Shown: in pieces, positions 18,055-26,495 of the stretch
Numbering within the stretch: position 1 is the stretch's first letter
Layout: each line of letters opens with the position of its first letter
From: Saprospiraceae bacterium
GTDB lineage: Bacteria > Bacteroidota > Bacteroidia > Chitinophagales > Saprospiraceae
DNA: 64,000 bases
Direction of reading: 5' to 3'
Assembly (NCBI GenBank): GCA_020627705.1
Contig: JAHDGJ010000008.1
Span: 1-64,000, forward strand
The notes under the pieces: model-generated
Told to the model about the DNA's origin: nothing
Database searches by the model: none
What the model saw: the letters and a program-made list of their open reading frames with translations, nothing else
Translations under genes and position numbers: made by a program

Positions 18055-18612
18055 ATGAAAAGTATAATCTTTACTTTTTTTGCTGTGCTCTTTTGTAGTA
18101 CTTACAATACTCCCTCGTCCACCTTATCACAGGATTATATAGAAAAATATAAAGAACTGGCTGTTGTGGAAATGCACAGAAGTGGTATTCCCGCGAGTAT
18201 TATTTTAGCTCAAGGACTTCACGAATCTAATTATGGTAGAAGTCCCTTGGCCCAAAAAGCCAACAACCACTTTGGTATAAAGTGTAAGAATTATTGGATG
18301 GGCCAACGTTACTATCACAAGGACGATGATACCAATGATCAAGGACAATTAATAGAATCTTGCTTTAGAAAATACGAAAGTGATTTTGACTCTTTCATTG
18401 ATCATTCCAACTTTCTAATGAAAGGAAGTCACTATTCAGATCTCTTTAAATATCCAAATACGGATTACATTAGTTGGGCTATTGGGTTAAAAAAAGCTGG
18501 GTATGCTACCGATCCAAAATATGCCGAAAAACTTGTTAAAAAGATCGAACAGTATAAGTTGTATCAATACGACTATTGGCCATATCCTTTGAAGAAAAAA
18601 ATAAAAGATTAA
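18055..18612 (+). CDS. Secreted glucosaminidase (GH73-like peptidoglycan hydrolase)
   Basis: 185 residues from ATG at 18055 (an in-frame TTG two codons earlier is less likely). Short signal sequence, then a glucosaminidase/FlgJ-C domain with the catalytic Glu in LAQGLHESNYGRS (near residue 56) and NNHFGIKC, SDFDSFIDHSNFLM, YATDPKYAEKLVKKIE. It cleaves the glycan backbone of peptidoglycan. There is no LysM or SPOR targeting domain, so it is a minimal catalytic form. Confidence 0.85.
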   Translation: MKSIIFTFFAVLFCSTYNTPSSTLSQDYIEKYKELAVVEMHRSGIPASIILAQGLHESNYGRSPLAQKANNHFGIKCKNYWMGQRYYHKDDDTNDQGQLIESCFRKYESDFDSFIDHSNFLMKGSHYSDLFKYPNTDYISWAIGLKKAGYATDPKYAEKLVKKIEQYKLYQYDYWPYPLKKKIKD

Positions 18613-18614
18613 GA

Positions 18615-18644
18615 AAAGTATATTTCACTTCTTAAATATACTTT
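18615..18644. terminator. Hairpin 3 bp after the glucosaminidase stop, possibly bidirectional
   Basis: Perfect 11-bp inverted repeat AAAGTATATTT / AAATATACTTT with an 8-nt loop. The flanks are only moderately T-rich (TTCTT on the minus side), so it would be a weak terminator for the two convergent transcripts. Confidence 0.5.
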
Positions 18645-18649
18645 CTATC

Positions 18650-18720
18650 TTGGCGAAGCAAATTTGCGCACTTTTCGCCGAGGCTATCGGAGAAATACCA
18701 ACCCTGAGAAGTGAATAGAA
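18650..18720 (+). other. Unassigned GC-rich, foldable intergenic stretch
   Basis: Between the hairpin above and the pdxA stop lies about 70 nt with clearly higher GC than other gaps (30 of 60 bases by hand count over 18651-18710). It can form GGCGAA/TTCGCC enclosing GCAAATTTGC, then CCGA/TCGG, with TTGG and CCAA able to close the whole. I cannot match it to a known riboswitch or small RNA. Strand is uncertain. Confidence 0.3.
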
Positions 18721-18725
18721 CCTTA

Positions 18726-19781
18726 CTACTCAGCTCTTTCTGATGGCTTTGGCTTTTTTTCTAATTTGTTAGATCGATCCTCTTTAAATTGAATTCTATT
18801 TCGCGCTAAATCCATTGCCAAATACATCGCTGTTCTGAAGGATCCTGGATCTGCTTCGTTTTTACCAGCAATATCGTATGCGGTTCCATGATCGGGAGAA
18901 GTCCTAACGATCGGTAGCCCAGCAGTAAAATTTACTCCATTGCCAAAGCTCAACGCTTTGAATGGTACTAAGCCTTGGTCATGATACATCGCCAAAATAC
19001 CATCCACTTTCGTGAATTTATTTGAACCAAAAAAACCATCAGCTGGAAATGGACCAATGGCATGAACGCCATTCTTTTTGGCTTCAATTATGACTGGACG
19101 AATTACTTTTTCTTCTTCATCCCCTATTACCCCATTATCACTGGCGTGTGGGTTTAATCCTAAAACGGCAATGGTAGGTTTTTGAATTCCAAAATCTTGT
19201 ATCAAAGAACGATTAAATAACTTGAGTTTTAATATCAGCTTATCCTTTGTAATGTTTTGGGATACTTCAGAAATCGGTAAATGGTTGGTGGCAAGGGCAA
19301 TTCTAATATTGTCCGAAACCATCATCATGAGGCTTTCTTTTTTCTTCAATTGGTCGGTCAAAAATTCTGTATGCCCCGCATAAGGAAAATTAGTCATTTG
19401 CATCGCTTCCTTATTTATTGGAGCGGTGACAATAGCATCAAGTTTTCCGGCATTTACATCGTTTATTGCACGGTCTAAAGCTATATGTGCATATTTCCCC
19501 CCCTCTTCAGTTGCCTGGCCCAAACTTATGTTAGGGCTTTCGTCCCAACAATTGATCACATTTACTTTTGATTTTGAAGCACGCTCTGGATCAGCAGTCG
19601 ATATAAACGAAAAATTAATGTCCTTTACTATGTTCTTGTGATAAGACATCACTTTGGAAGAACCGTAAATAATCGGAATACAGTAATCTAGTATTTTTGG
19701 GTTAGACAAGGTTTTAATGATAACCTCTGGCCCAATACCGTTCATATCCCCTGAACTAATTCCTATCTTTAGTTTTTTCAT
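18726..19781 (-). CDS. pdxA: 4-hydroxythreonine-4-phosphate dehydrogenase
   Basis: 351 residues with the PdxA signatures: GISSGDMNGIGPEVI at the N-terminus, AGHTEFL, HDQGLVPFKAL and TSPDHGTAYDIAGK, which supply the metal-binding His/Asp residues. It oxidises 4-phosphohydroxy-L-threonine in the DXP-independent-of-name branch of vitamin B6 synthesis that uses PdxA/PdxJ; pdxJ is not in the window. A charged C-terminal tail (KLEKKPKPSERAE) is dispensable-looking. Divergent from rsmA with 55 bp between starts. Confidence 0.94.
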   Translation of the reverse strand: MKKLKIGISSGDMNGIGPEVIIKTLSNPKILDYCIPIIYGSSKVMSYHKNIVKDINFSFISTADPERASKSKVNVINCWDESPNISLGQATEEGGKYAHIALDRAINDVNAGKLDAIVTAPINKEAMQMTNFPYAGHTEFLTDQLKKKESLMMMVSDNIRIALATNHLPISEVSQNITKDKLILKLKLFNRSLIQDFGIQKPTIAVLGLNPHASDNGVIGDEEEKVIRPVIIEAKKNGVHAIGPFPADGFFGSNKFTKVDGILAMYHDQGLVPFKALSFGNGVNFTAGLPIVRTSPDHGTAYDIAGKNEADPGSFRTAMYLAMDLARNRIQFKEDRSNKLEKKPKPSERAE

Positions 19782-19836
19782 TTTTTCATGATAAAAAACG
19801 AAGATACTAAAATAGGTGTCGATCTCTTTTCCTTTA

Positions 19837-20610
19837 ATGAAAGCTAAAAAACATTTTGGACAACATTTTTTAACAAACCTCTCTAAGGCTCAGCTTCTAG
19901 TTGATACAATTATAGAGTTTTCCGATTCTGAGCTTTACTTAGAAATAGGACCTGGCAAGGGTGTTTTAACTGAGCTTTTAATAAAAAAAGGCGTGGCTTT
20001 TAAAGCTTTTGATGTCGATAAGGATATGATTCAATTTCTTCAAGAGACATATCCAAATCATAAAGATTGCTTCATACTAAGTGATATTCTTCAAGTTGAT
20101 TTTAATAACATCTTCAACACTAAGGGCTTTACGCTTTTGGGCAACTATCCTTACAATATTTCTACTGAAATCATTTTTAAAATGATCCACCACAGGTCTT
20201 TGGTGTCCGATATGATTGGTATGTTCCAAAAAGAAGTGGCGGATAGGATCATTGCTCCACATGGCTCGAAAACGTATGGTGTTACCAGTGTTTTAACTCA
20301 AGCCTATTATTCAGGAACAACAGTATTTGACCTCGCACCTGATGAATTTGATCCTCCTCCTAAAGTCTATTCGTCCGTTATACGCCTCAAAAGACTACAA
20401 AAAGATTTTGATGTTGACTCAAAGTGGTTGTTCCGAGTTGTAAAAATGGCATTTAACCAACGCCGAAAAATGCTCAGAAACTCTTTAAAAAGCTTGGTCT
20501 CGGACAAAAGCCTTTTACAGCAAAAAGTTTTTACCTTGAGACCCGAACAACTATCTGTAAAAAACTTTGTTGATTTAACCAACCTAATACATACAAATTA
20601 TGAGTCTTGA
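19837..20610 (+). CDS. rsmA: 16S rRNA (adenine1518/1519-N6) dimethyltransferase
   Basis: 257 residues from ATG at 19837, giving the canonical N-terminus MKAKKHFGQHFLTN; the longer GTG-started frame adds seven unlikely residues. SAM motif LEIGPGKGVLTE, then LLGNYPYNIST (the NPPY-like motif) and RRKMLRNSLKSL at the C-terminus. It dimethylates two adjacent adenines in the 16S 3' hairpin. Overlaps the next gene by 11 bp. Confidence 0.95.
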   Translation: MKAKKHFGQHFLTNLSKAQLLVDTIIEFSDSELYLEIGPGKGVLTELLIKKGVAFKAFDVDKDMIQFLQETYPNHKDCFILSDILQVDFNNIFNTKGFTLLGNYPYNISTEIIFKMIHHRSLVSDMIGMFQKEVADRIIAPHGSKTYGVTSVLTQAYYSGTTVFDLAPDEFDPPPKVYSSVIRLKRLQKDFDVDSKWLFRVVKMAFNQRRKMLRNSLKSLVSDKSLLQQKVFTLRPEQLSVKNFVDLTNLIHTNYES

Positions 20611-21046
20611 AACTACCTTAATGACACACTTGAAAGAAGCAATGAAAGCCAAAGATCAAGCTGCATTGCGTTCTATAAGAGCCATTAAGGCAGCACTTCT
20701 TTTAGCCAAAACAGACGGTTCGGGAGAAGAAATCACAGAAGAAAAAGAAATCAAAATTGTCCAAAAACTAATTAAACAGCGGCAGGACTCTTTAGATATT
20801 TTTGAGAAACAAGGAAGAGAGGATCTTGCTAAAACAGAAAGAGAAGAAATAGAATATATAAGCAAATATCTTCCCGAACAGATGAGTGAATCAGAACTCA
20901 CTGCGTCTCTAAAAGAAATTATCGCTCAAACAGGTGCCTCAGGGATGAAAGATATGGGAAAAATTATGGGGATTGCTTCTTCAAAATTTGCTGGAAAAGC
21001 TGATGGAAAAACCATTTCTGGTATTGTAAAAACCCTGCTTACCTAA
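20600..21046 (+). CDS. GatB/YqeY domain protein
   Basis: 148 residues, the whole length of the family. Features include ALRSIRAIKAALL near the N-terminus, EEIEYISKYLPEQMSESEL, and the C-terminal GMKDMGKIMG / GKADGKTISGIVK pattern. The domain is the tRNA-binding tail of GatB present as a free protein; its cellular role is not settled. Translationally coupled to rsmA and convergent with the deacylase gene (4-bp overlap). Confidence 0.88.
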   Translation: MSLETTLMTHLKEAMKAKDQAALRSIRAIKAALLLAKTDGSGEEITEEKEIKIVQKLIKQRQDSLDIFEKQGREDLAKTEREEIEYISKYLPEQMSESELTASLKEIIAQTGASGMKDMGKIMGIASSKFAGKADGKTISGIVKTLLT

Positions 21047-22146
21047 AAATCTACTCCTACTGCAAAGCCGATATATTCTGCAACGGCAAAATGTGATTTT
21101 AACATAATAGCTACAAAGGGTTTAGCATCTCCTGTTATTTTCAACGCAGGATGATACATGGTTATGGCTTTTATATAAAATGCCTGATTGCTTTGTATCG
21201 CGGCTCTATTAGTATAAAACCCTAGTTGAGTTCGCATTGATATATCTCCAAACAAAAGTTCGTTGGCAACATAAGCAATATTTCTAGTTGCAGATTTTCT
21301 AGCCATTTCCGCTGGTTCAAAAATTGACAATAAAAATTCATATTGTTTTGTGCTGAATTCATATTCCAAACCGGCGTGCAACTTTAAAAACTTATGATAT
21401 CTCCAATACCCTCCTCCTCCAACAAAATAGATAGGAAAATTTGGTCCTCCATAATTGCTGTGTTCAGAAACACCCATACCTAACATTGCGCTTATTCCCC
21501 ACTTTCGATAATCAAATGCTTGTGGTTCGTCATTGCGCTCTAAAGGCTTGCCTAACAAAAAACTAAGTCCAGCGTTTATTCCGTATACATTTAGACCACT
21601 GTTGGGACTAGAACTCAATCCATTTGAAAAATGGTTAAACGAACTTGAAATATTAAAACCAACTGTTGATGAAACAGGAAAATCAACGCCTATTCGTAAT
21701 CTGGAATAATTGTTCCACTTCGATCCAATTGCATTGTTGTTGGGATTAGACTCTGGATCAAAAGGTTTTGATAAATACGCTATTCCGGTGGCATAATGCA
21801 AACTCAATGTTGCTCTGCCTATTTCCTTTAAAGTAAATTTCAATCCAGGTGCTAGCCCAACTGCCCTACCCAAAACGTTAGGATCACCAAAGTCCAAAAC
21901 AAATAGCACTCCCTCAAAACTGGGATATCCCCAGAATTTATGCCAAGCCTTATTGCCATTGGTAGGTTTGTTTAGGTATAAACTAAATGCTTTGGACAAA
22001 GGAGGTGTGTCAAACAAAAGCCCCTCTTTATGTCTGAGTACTTTTCCAAAAAAAAGCTCCGTTCCGCCGATGTGCTGAGATTTCATAGTCATCGGTGAAC
22101 AAAATAAAAGTAGGATCACAAAGCTTGAAAAGCTAAAGATTTTCAT
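21043..22146 (-). CDS. PagL-like acyloxyacyl hydrolase (lipid A deacylase family), outer membrane
   Basis: 367 residues from ATG at 22146. Signal peptide ending near MTMKSQ. The protein is a beta-barrel type with many aromatic/glycine strands and the family motif SSFNHFSNGL (His and Ser near 167-170, as in PagL catalysis) followed by SGLNVYGINAGLSFLLG. Family members remove an ester-linked acyl chain from lipid A; here the N-terminal half is larger than in proteobacterial PagL, as usual in Bacteroidetes. Divergent from ompH. Confidence 0.78.
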   Translation of the reverse strand: MKIFSFSSFVILLLFCSPMTMKSQHIGGTELFFGKVLRHKEGLLFDTPPLSKAFSLYLNKPTNGNKAWHKFWGYPSFEGVLFVLDFGDPNVLGRAVGLAPGLKFTLKEIGRATLSLHYATGIAYLSKPFDPESNPNNNAIGSKWNNYSRLRIGVDFPVSSTVGFNISSSFNHFSNGLSSSPNSGLNVYGINAGLSFLLGKPLERNDEPQAFDYRKWGISAMLGMGVSEHSNYGGPNFPIYFVGGGGYWRYHKFLKLHAGLEYEFSTKQYEFLLSIFEPAEMARKSATRNIAYVANELLFGDISMRTQLGFYTNRAAIQSNQAFYIKAITMYHPALKITGDAKPFVAIMLKSHFAVAEYIGFAVGVDF

Positions 22147-22272
22147 TAATACCAAAGGTACTAATGAATTCCATACAATTATGGCTTCGTTTAGTCGTTA
22201 AACAATAGTTAAAAAGAGCAACCCATTTACTATTTTTCACTGTATAATCGACTGTTTACCAGTGTCTTAGCG

Positions 22273-22286
22273 AAACCAGCTGGTTT
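22273..22286. repeat. 14-bp perfect palindrome in the ompH/deacylase divergent gap
   Basis: AAACCAGCTGGTTT reads the same on both strands and lies in the 250-bp divergent region (22147-22396), about 85 bp upstream of the ompH -7 box. It could be a dimeric regulator site; nothing identifies the regulator. Confidence 0.35.
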
Positions 22287-22333
22287 GTGCTCATTTTAAC
22301 GTTGAAACTTTATTTCCTATTAGTCAGTCATTA

Positions 22334-22364
22334 TTTACAAACAGGTTGTTTAATTGTATTTTTG
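22334..22364 (+). promoter_or_regulatory. Promoter of the ompH-ompH-murI unit
   Basis: TTTA at 22334-22337, 19 bp, then TATTTTTG at 22357-22364, an exact TAnnTTTG -7 box. It lies 33 bp upstream of the ATG at 22397. The -33 box has one mismatch from TTTG. Confidence 0.6.
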
Positions 22365-22396
22365 ACGCCTGATTTCAAAACTTAATTCTACGAATT

Positions 22397-22903
22397 ATGA
22401 AAAAATTACTTTTTAGTTTAAGTCTCGCAGTACTATCCTTTGTTTCCTTAAGTGCTCAAAGGGTTGCCGTTGTGGATATCAATTTAATACTCGAAAGCAT
22501 GGATGATTACACCAATGCTCAACTAGAACTTGATAAAGTTGCTGCAGGATGGAGGCAAGAAATAGCGAAAGAATATGACGAAATTAAAAGCATGTTCAAT
22601 AGGCTTCAAGCTGAAAAGGTTCTGTTGACCAGCGAGCAACAATTACAGAAAGAAGAAGAAATTATTTCTAAAGAAAAAGATGTCCGAGAGCTTCAAAAAA
22701 GAAGATTCGGGCCTGAAGGAGATTTATTCAAGAAACGACAAGAATTAGTTAGCCCGATTCAAGACAAAGTCTATTTTGCTATTGAAGATTACGCTGACGA
22801 TAGAGGGTATGAATTAATTCTTGACAAAAACGGAGCAGCTGGAATCTTATTTGCATCAGATGATCTAGATAAGACATCAGAAATTATTAAACGTATCAAA
22901 TAA
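22397..22903 (+). CDS. OmpH/Skp-family periplasmic chaperone, copy 1
   Basis: 168 residues: signal peptide to about SLSAQ, then VAVVDINLILESMDDY, the usual OmpH start, and a long charged coiled coil (about 50-130) forming the tentacle arms of Skp. It helps outer-membrane proteins cross the periplasm. It is followed by a second ompH (30 bp gap) and murI, a block conserved in many Bacteroidetes, where a bamA gene normally precedes it; here the upstream neighbour is the divergent deacylase gene. Confidence 0.88.
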   Translation: MKKLLFSLSLAVLSFVSLSAQRVAVVDINLILESMDDYTNAQLELDKVAAGWRQEIAKEYDEIKSMFNRLQAEKVLLTSEQQLQKEEEIISKEKDVRELQKRRFGPEGDLFKKRQELVSPIQDKVYFAIEDYADDRGYELILDKNGAAGILFASDDLDKTSEIIKRIK

Positions 22904-22933
22904 CCAACTTTGATTTATAAATTAGGATCTAAC

Positions 22934-23443
22934 ATGAAAAACATTTTAAAACCAATGCTTTTTGCAGCTTTATGTATGCTTGCAACTTCAGCATTTTCGC
23001 AAAAATTTGGGTACATAAACACCCAAGAATTAATTTCTCAAGTACCATCTGTAAAGGAAGCTAACTCAAACATTGATACCTACAGAAAGCAACTTCAAGG
23101 GAAATATGAGAATATGATAAAAACATTGCAAACCAAATATCAAGGTTTAGAGCAAAAGCAAGCTAGCGGTGACATTTCTCCAAAAGAACTTGAGACTGAG
23201 GCCTTAAAACTAAAGGAAGAGGAAAGAAAAATTGCAGAATTTGAGCAGAGTAGCCAGCAAAAGATATTGGAAAAAAGCGAAACGTTATTAAAGCCCCTCA
23301 GAGACAGAATTCAAAAAGCCATTGATGATGTTGCCAGTGAAAATGGGTTTGACTATATCTTTGATGCTAGCATGGGAGTTATCCTATATGCAGATGATGC
23401 TTCTGACGTAAGCTCACTAGTTAAAGCAAAATTGGGTTTATAG
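22934..23443 (+). CDS. OmpH/Skp-family periplasmic chaperone, copy 2
   Basis: 169 residues from ATG at 22934 (an in-frame TTG at 22910 lengthens the protein without a signal-peptide benefit). Signal peptide MKNILKPMLFAALCMLATSAFSQ, then FGYINTQELISQVPSV and a coiled-coil arm. It differs clearly from copy 1, so the pair is an old duplication, as in relatives. Its stop is directly followed by the murI start. Confidence 0.88.
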   Translation: MKNILKPMLFAALCMLATSAFSQKFGYINTQELISQVPSVKEANSNIDTYRKQLQGKYENMIKTLQTKYQGLEQKQASGDISPKELETEALKLKEEERKIAEFEQSSQQKILEKSETLLKPLRDRIQKAIDDVASENGFDYIFDASMGVILYADDASDVSSLVKAKLGL

Positions 23444-24253
23444 TTGAAAGAAGTTCTTTCTAACAAACCCATTGGAATATTCGACTCCGGTGTTGGTGGT
23501 TTAACTGTTGCCAATGCTGTACATAAAGCATTTCCAAACGAACAGATCGTTTATTTTGGAGATACGGCGCATCTTCCTTATGGAGATAAATCTGCTGATG
23601 CCATTCGTTATTACAGCATTAAGATCAGCAAGTTTTTATTAGAGCAAGAGTGCAAAATGATAATCATTGCGTGCAACTCTGCTTCCTCTGCGGCTTATGA
23701 GGTGCTGCTTGACTTTTTTAAAGAGAAATGCATTTTTATTAATGTCGTTGATCCCTTGGTAAAAGCAGTGATCGATCGTGGATTTAAAAAAGTTGGGGTA
23801 ATAGCCACCAAAGCAACTGTACGGTCAAAAATTTATAAGCACAAAATCGAAGCGTTGAATCAAAATGTTCTTGTGAATCAATTGGCAACGCCTCTATTGG
23901 TGCCTATGATCGAAGAAGGGTTTTATAACGATGAAATTTCTGATTCTGTGCTAAACAAGTATTTAGGTGACAAACGCTTTAAAGATATTGATGCCTTGCT
24001 CCTAGCTTGTACCCACTACCCTTTAATCAAGAAAGAAATAAAAGACTTTTTCGATCAAAAAATAGAGGTTCTTGATTCGACAGATGTTGTTGTTGATGAA
24101 ATTAAACATTATCTCCTGAAAAATGATTTAGAAAACGAGCAGGCAAAAAAAGAGAACCTATTTTATGTTTCAGATTTTACCAAATCGTTTGAAGAAACAA
24201 CAAAAATATTTTTTAGTGAAAAAATCGAATTGAGAGTAGAAGAAATTTGGTAA
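23444..24253 (+). CDS. murI: Glutamate racemase
   Basis: 269 residues. GIFDSGVGGLTVANAV at the N-terminus, with the two catalytic cysteines in IIACNSASS (near 76) and LLACTHYPLI (near 188). It supplies D-glutamate for peptidoglycan. The start is TTG at 23444, the first codon after the ompH stop TAG; no ATG is available before the conserved GIFDSG motif, so tight translational coupling to ompH is likely. Confidence 0.94.
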   Translation: MKEVLSNKPIGIFDSGVGGLTVANAVHKAFPNEQIVYFGDTAHLPYGDKSADAIRYYSIKISKFLLEQECKMIIIACNSASSAAYEVLLDFFKEKCIFINVVDPLVKAVIDRGFKKVGVIATKATVRSKIYKHKIEALNQNVLVNQLATPLLVPMIEEGFYNDEISDSVLNKYLGDKRFKDIDALLLACTHYPLIKKEIKDFFDQKIEVLDSTDVVVDEIKHYLLKNDLENEQAKKENLFYVSDFTKSFEETTKIFFSEKIELRVEEIW

Positions 24254-24353
24254 TGTTAAAATTTTACAAAAACCAATATTATAGAACTTAAAAGATCACT
24301 ATTTGATCATATCAACGTCTACTAATTGAAGAATCAGACTAAATTTAGATTTA

Positions 24354-24866
24354 ATGAAAAACATACTTAGCTTTTTACTTTTAGGTTTCCTTACATTCAG
24401 CGTAAATGCCCAAAACGAATTTGATGAAGCCATAAAACAATCTTTAGAAAATTACCAACAAGCTTTGTTGGTCAAAGATTATAAAACGGCTGCTTCACAT
24501 CTTCATCCAGGAATAGTAGAAAAAGGTGGTGGTCAAGAATTATATTCTGACATTTTAAAACAAGAGGTAGAAAGTTATAACTCGTCAGGAATAAAATTTA
24601 TGGATTATAAAACACTCCCTATTGGTGAAGTAGTGGTTGCAGGTAACGAGCTCCATTGTATCGTTGCCCAAGAAACTACAATGCTTTTCGGAGAAAAATA
24701 TTTTACTGGAAAAGAACACCTTCTTGCCGCCTCAATGGACGAAGGTAAAAGTTGGTATTTTGTTGACCTTAAGACCTTTGATAAGGAAAGCCTAAAAGAA
24801 TTTATTCCAAACTTTAATGCAGATTTAGAAATTCCTTCTAATCCGCCTATGCAAGAAATTAAGTAA
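24354..24866 (+). CDS. Secreted protein of unknown function, NTF2-like by appearance
   Basis: 170 residues with signal peptide MKNILSFLLLGFLTFSVNAQ. The mature part (SLENYQQALLVKDYKTAASHLHPGIVEKGGG, then a beta-rich half ending in GKSWYFVDLKTFD) has the outline of an NTF2/SnoaL-like fold. That assignment is by pattern only. It stands alone after murI, with a terminator-like hairpin downstream. Confidence 0.6.
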   Translation: MKNILSFLLLGFLTFSVNAQNEFDEAIKQSLENYQQALLVKDYKTAASHLHPGIVEKGGGQELYSDILKQEVESYNSSGIKFMDYKTLPIGEVVVAGNELHCIVAQETTMLFGEKYFTGKEHLLAASMDEGKSWYFVDLKTFDKESLKEFIPNFNADLEIPSNPPMQEIK

Positions 24867-24890
24867 GATTTAAAAAAGCAAAAGTAAAAA

Positions 24891-24929
24891 GCCCCTTAGG
24901 TATAGGATACTATATTTGACGGGTTTTTT
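24891..24929. terminator. Terminator hairpin between convergent genes
   Basis: A stem of about 14-15 pairs (GCCC/GGGT outside, TATAG/CTATA inside, with wobble pairs and one C-C mismatch) around a GATA loop, with six T on the plus side and five A before it that would give T on the minus side. It can serve both the plus gene ending at 24866 and the rhodanese gene ending at 24928. Confidence 0.6.
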
Positions 24930-25428
24930 AATATACCTTTTGGACTTCTTTATTTTCTACCCACTTAGACCATTTTCGATTATACGTGTGTAATTCACAT
25001 GTTTTTTGTCCTTTAAGGTTCTCCATTGGGTATCCACGATTCGCCCATTCAAAAATACTCCCATAAAGGTTCCGCACATTCTTAAAGCCCTTTGCCGCTA
25101 ATTGTTCTCCAATTTTTTCACTGCGATATCCAATAGAACAATACACTATAATTTCTTGATCCTTTGAAACATCTTCTAGTATGTCAAATTTGGGCTGATT
25201 GTAACCAAAATGAAGTGCTTCCGGGATTCTGCTAATTTGATATTCTTCCCATTCTCTTACATCCAAAAGGAGATAATCAGAAGGAGATTTTTTTAACTCC
25301 TCAACCAATATGAATGGTACGGATTCTTTTAATAGACGATCAATCTTTCGTTGGAACTTTGGGTTTTCTACTTGGGACCAGATAATGCTTGAAGAGATTA
25401 AAAAAAAGACTAGTGCCAAAATTCTCAT
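24928..25428 (-). CDS. Secreted single-domain rhodanese
   Basis: 166 residues. Signal peptide MRILALVFFLISSSIIWSQ; one rhodanese domain with DVREWEEYQISRIPEALHFGY and the active-site loop IVYCSIGYRSEKIG (Cys near 97). Rhodanese domains transfer sulfur or bind anions; the periplasmic partner is unknown. It overlaps mvaD by 4 bp and is last in a three-gene minus-strand unit. Confidence 0.82.
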   Translation of the reverse strand: MRILALVFFLISSSIIWSQVENPKFQRKIDRLLKESVPFILVEELKKSPSDYLLLDVREWEEYQISRIPEALHFGYNQPKFDILEDVSKDQEIIVYCSIGYRSEKIGEQLAAKGFKNVRNLYGSIFEWANRGYPMENLKGQKTCELHTYNRKWSKWVENKEVQKVY

Positions 25429-26495
25429 ATACTAATTTTTTGAGGACCCAAGCCAATTTTGTCCTTGATAATCCTTTGTTGATGACACAAGTTTATGAGC
25501 TCGTCGTTTATAAATTCATTAATCTCTCGAGCAATATACCCTGGATATAACATGTGTATATTAGGCCCAGCATCCAATGTAAAAAACACAGGATGCTTGG
25601 TTCTTTTTCTAAAGGATCTTATTCGTTCTATTATTTGGAGTGTGGCTGGCTTTATCAAAATATATGACTCCTCAGAAGACATCATTAAAGCATGTAAAAC
25701 CATGGCCTCTAACTCAACAATTCTTCCAAATTCATTCAGGTCTCCTCTTTGCATTGCCTGGATAAGGCTTTCTAAATGATTGTTTGCCTGGATAAATCTC
25801 TGTGAAGCAAAAACATTTGTCTCCATAAGTTGATGGCCAGCCGAAGAAGATACTGGTTTTTCCTCTGCACTTACGATTAATATGTCATTCCTAAATGTTT
25901 CAAAGATAGGATCTACATTTTCTATTGGTATGGCATACAAATTATTAGAGCCCGAAACATTAGGATGTTCTCCCCAGTGACAAAGTTTAGGATATACAGA
26001 TCTTGAGGCACTTCCACTGGCAAGTCTTGAAAGAAAGCTCGCTTTTTTCAACGAAAGTTGTTCTCCCGAGAGCTGAGATTCTATATCTAATAAGCACATG
26101 ACTAGCGCTGACATTCCCGAAGCTGAAGAAGCAATACCAGAAGAATGAGGAAAACTATTAACACTTTCGATCTCAAAAAAGTATTGCTCGGTCCAAGGCC
26201 AGTATTGTTTTGTTCTTGATAGAAATTTGGTAATTTTTTTTTCAAAACTTTCTTCACGCTTCGAATCAAAAAGTAGACGCAATTCTATTCCAGCAGACTT
26301 TTTGGGCGTTGCTTTTATTTTTGTCTCAGAACGTGCTGTATCTAACGTAAAACTTATGCTTGCATTCTGGGGTAATTGATCACCATACTTTCCCCAATAC
26401 TTAACTAAAGCAATGTTAGAAGGACTTGTCCATTTCACTTCTATTTCCTTCAGTAGATCTACTTCTAATCGCCTTCCCTGCGGAGAATAACTCAT
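25425..26495 (-). CDS. mvaD: Diphosphomevalonate decarboxylase
   Basis: 356 residues. GHMP-kinase fold with WTSPSNIALVKYWGKYG near the N-terminus, the phosphate loop FPHSSGIASSASGMSAL (near 105-120), SGSASRS and FTLDAGPNIHMLYP. It converts mevalonate diphosphate to isopentenyl diphosphate, so this organism uses the mevalonate route, as many Bacteroidetes do. It overlaps both neighbours by 4 bp. Confidence 0.92.
   Translation of the reverse strand: MSYSPQGRRLEVDLLKEIEVKWTSPSNIALVKYWGKYGDQLPQNASISFTLDTARSETKIKATPKKSAGIELRLLFDSKREESFEKKITKFLSRTKQYWPWTEQYFFEIESVNSFPHSSGIASSASGMSALVMCLLDIESQLSGEQLSLKKASFLSRLASGSASRSVYPKLCHWGEHPNVSGSNNLYAIPIENVDPIFETFRNDILIVSAEEKPVSSSAGHQLMETNVFASQRFIQANNHLESLIQAMQRGDLNEFGRIVELEAMVLHALMMSSEESYILIKPATLQIIERIRSFRKRTKHPVFFTLDAGPNIHMLYPGYIAREINEFINDELINLCHQQRIIKDKIGLGPQKISI

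Noticed and set aside
18650-18720. TPP or fluoride riboswitch
   Set aside because: CTGAGA and GGCGA pieces are present, but the conserved cores of either family are not, and no gene start lies downstream in sense.
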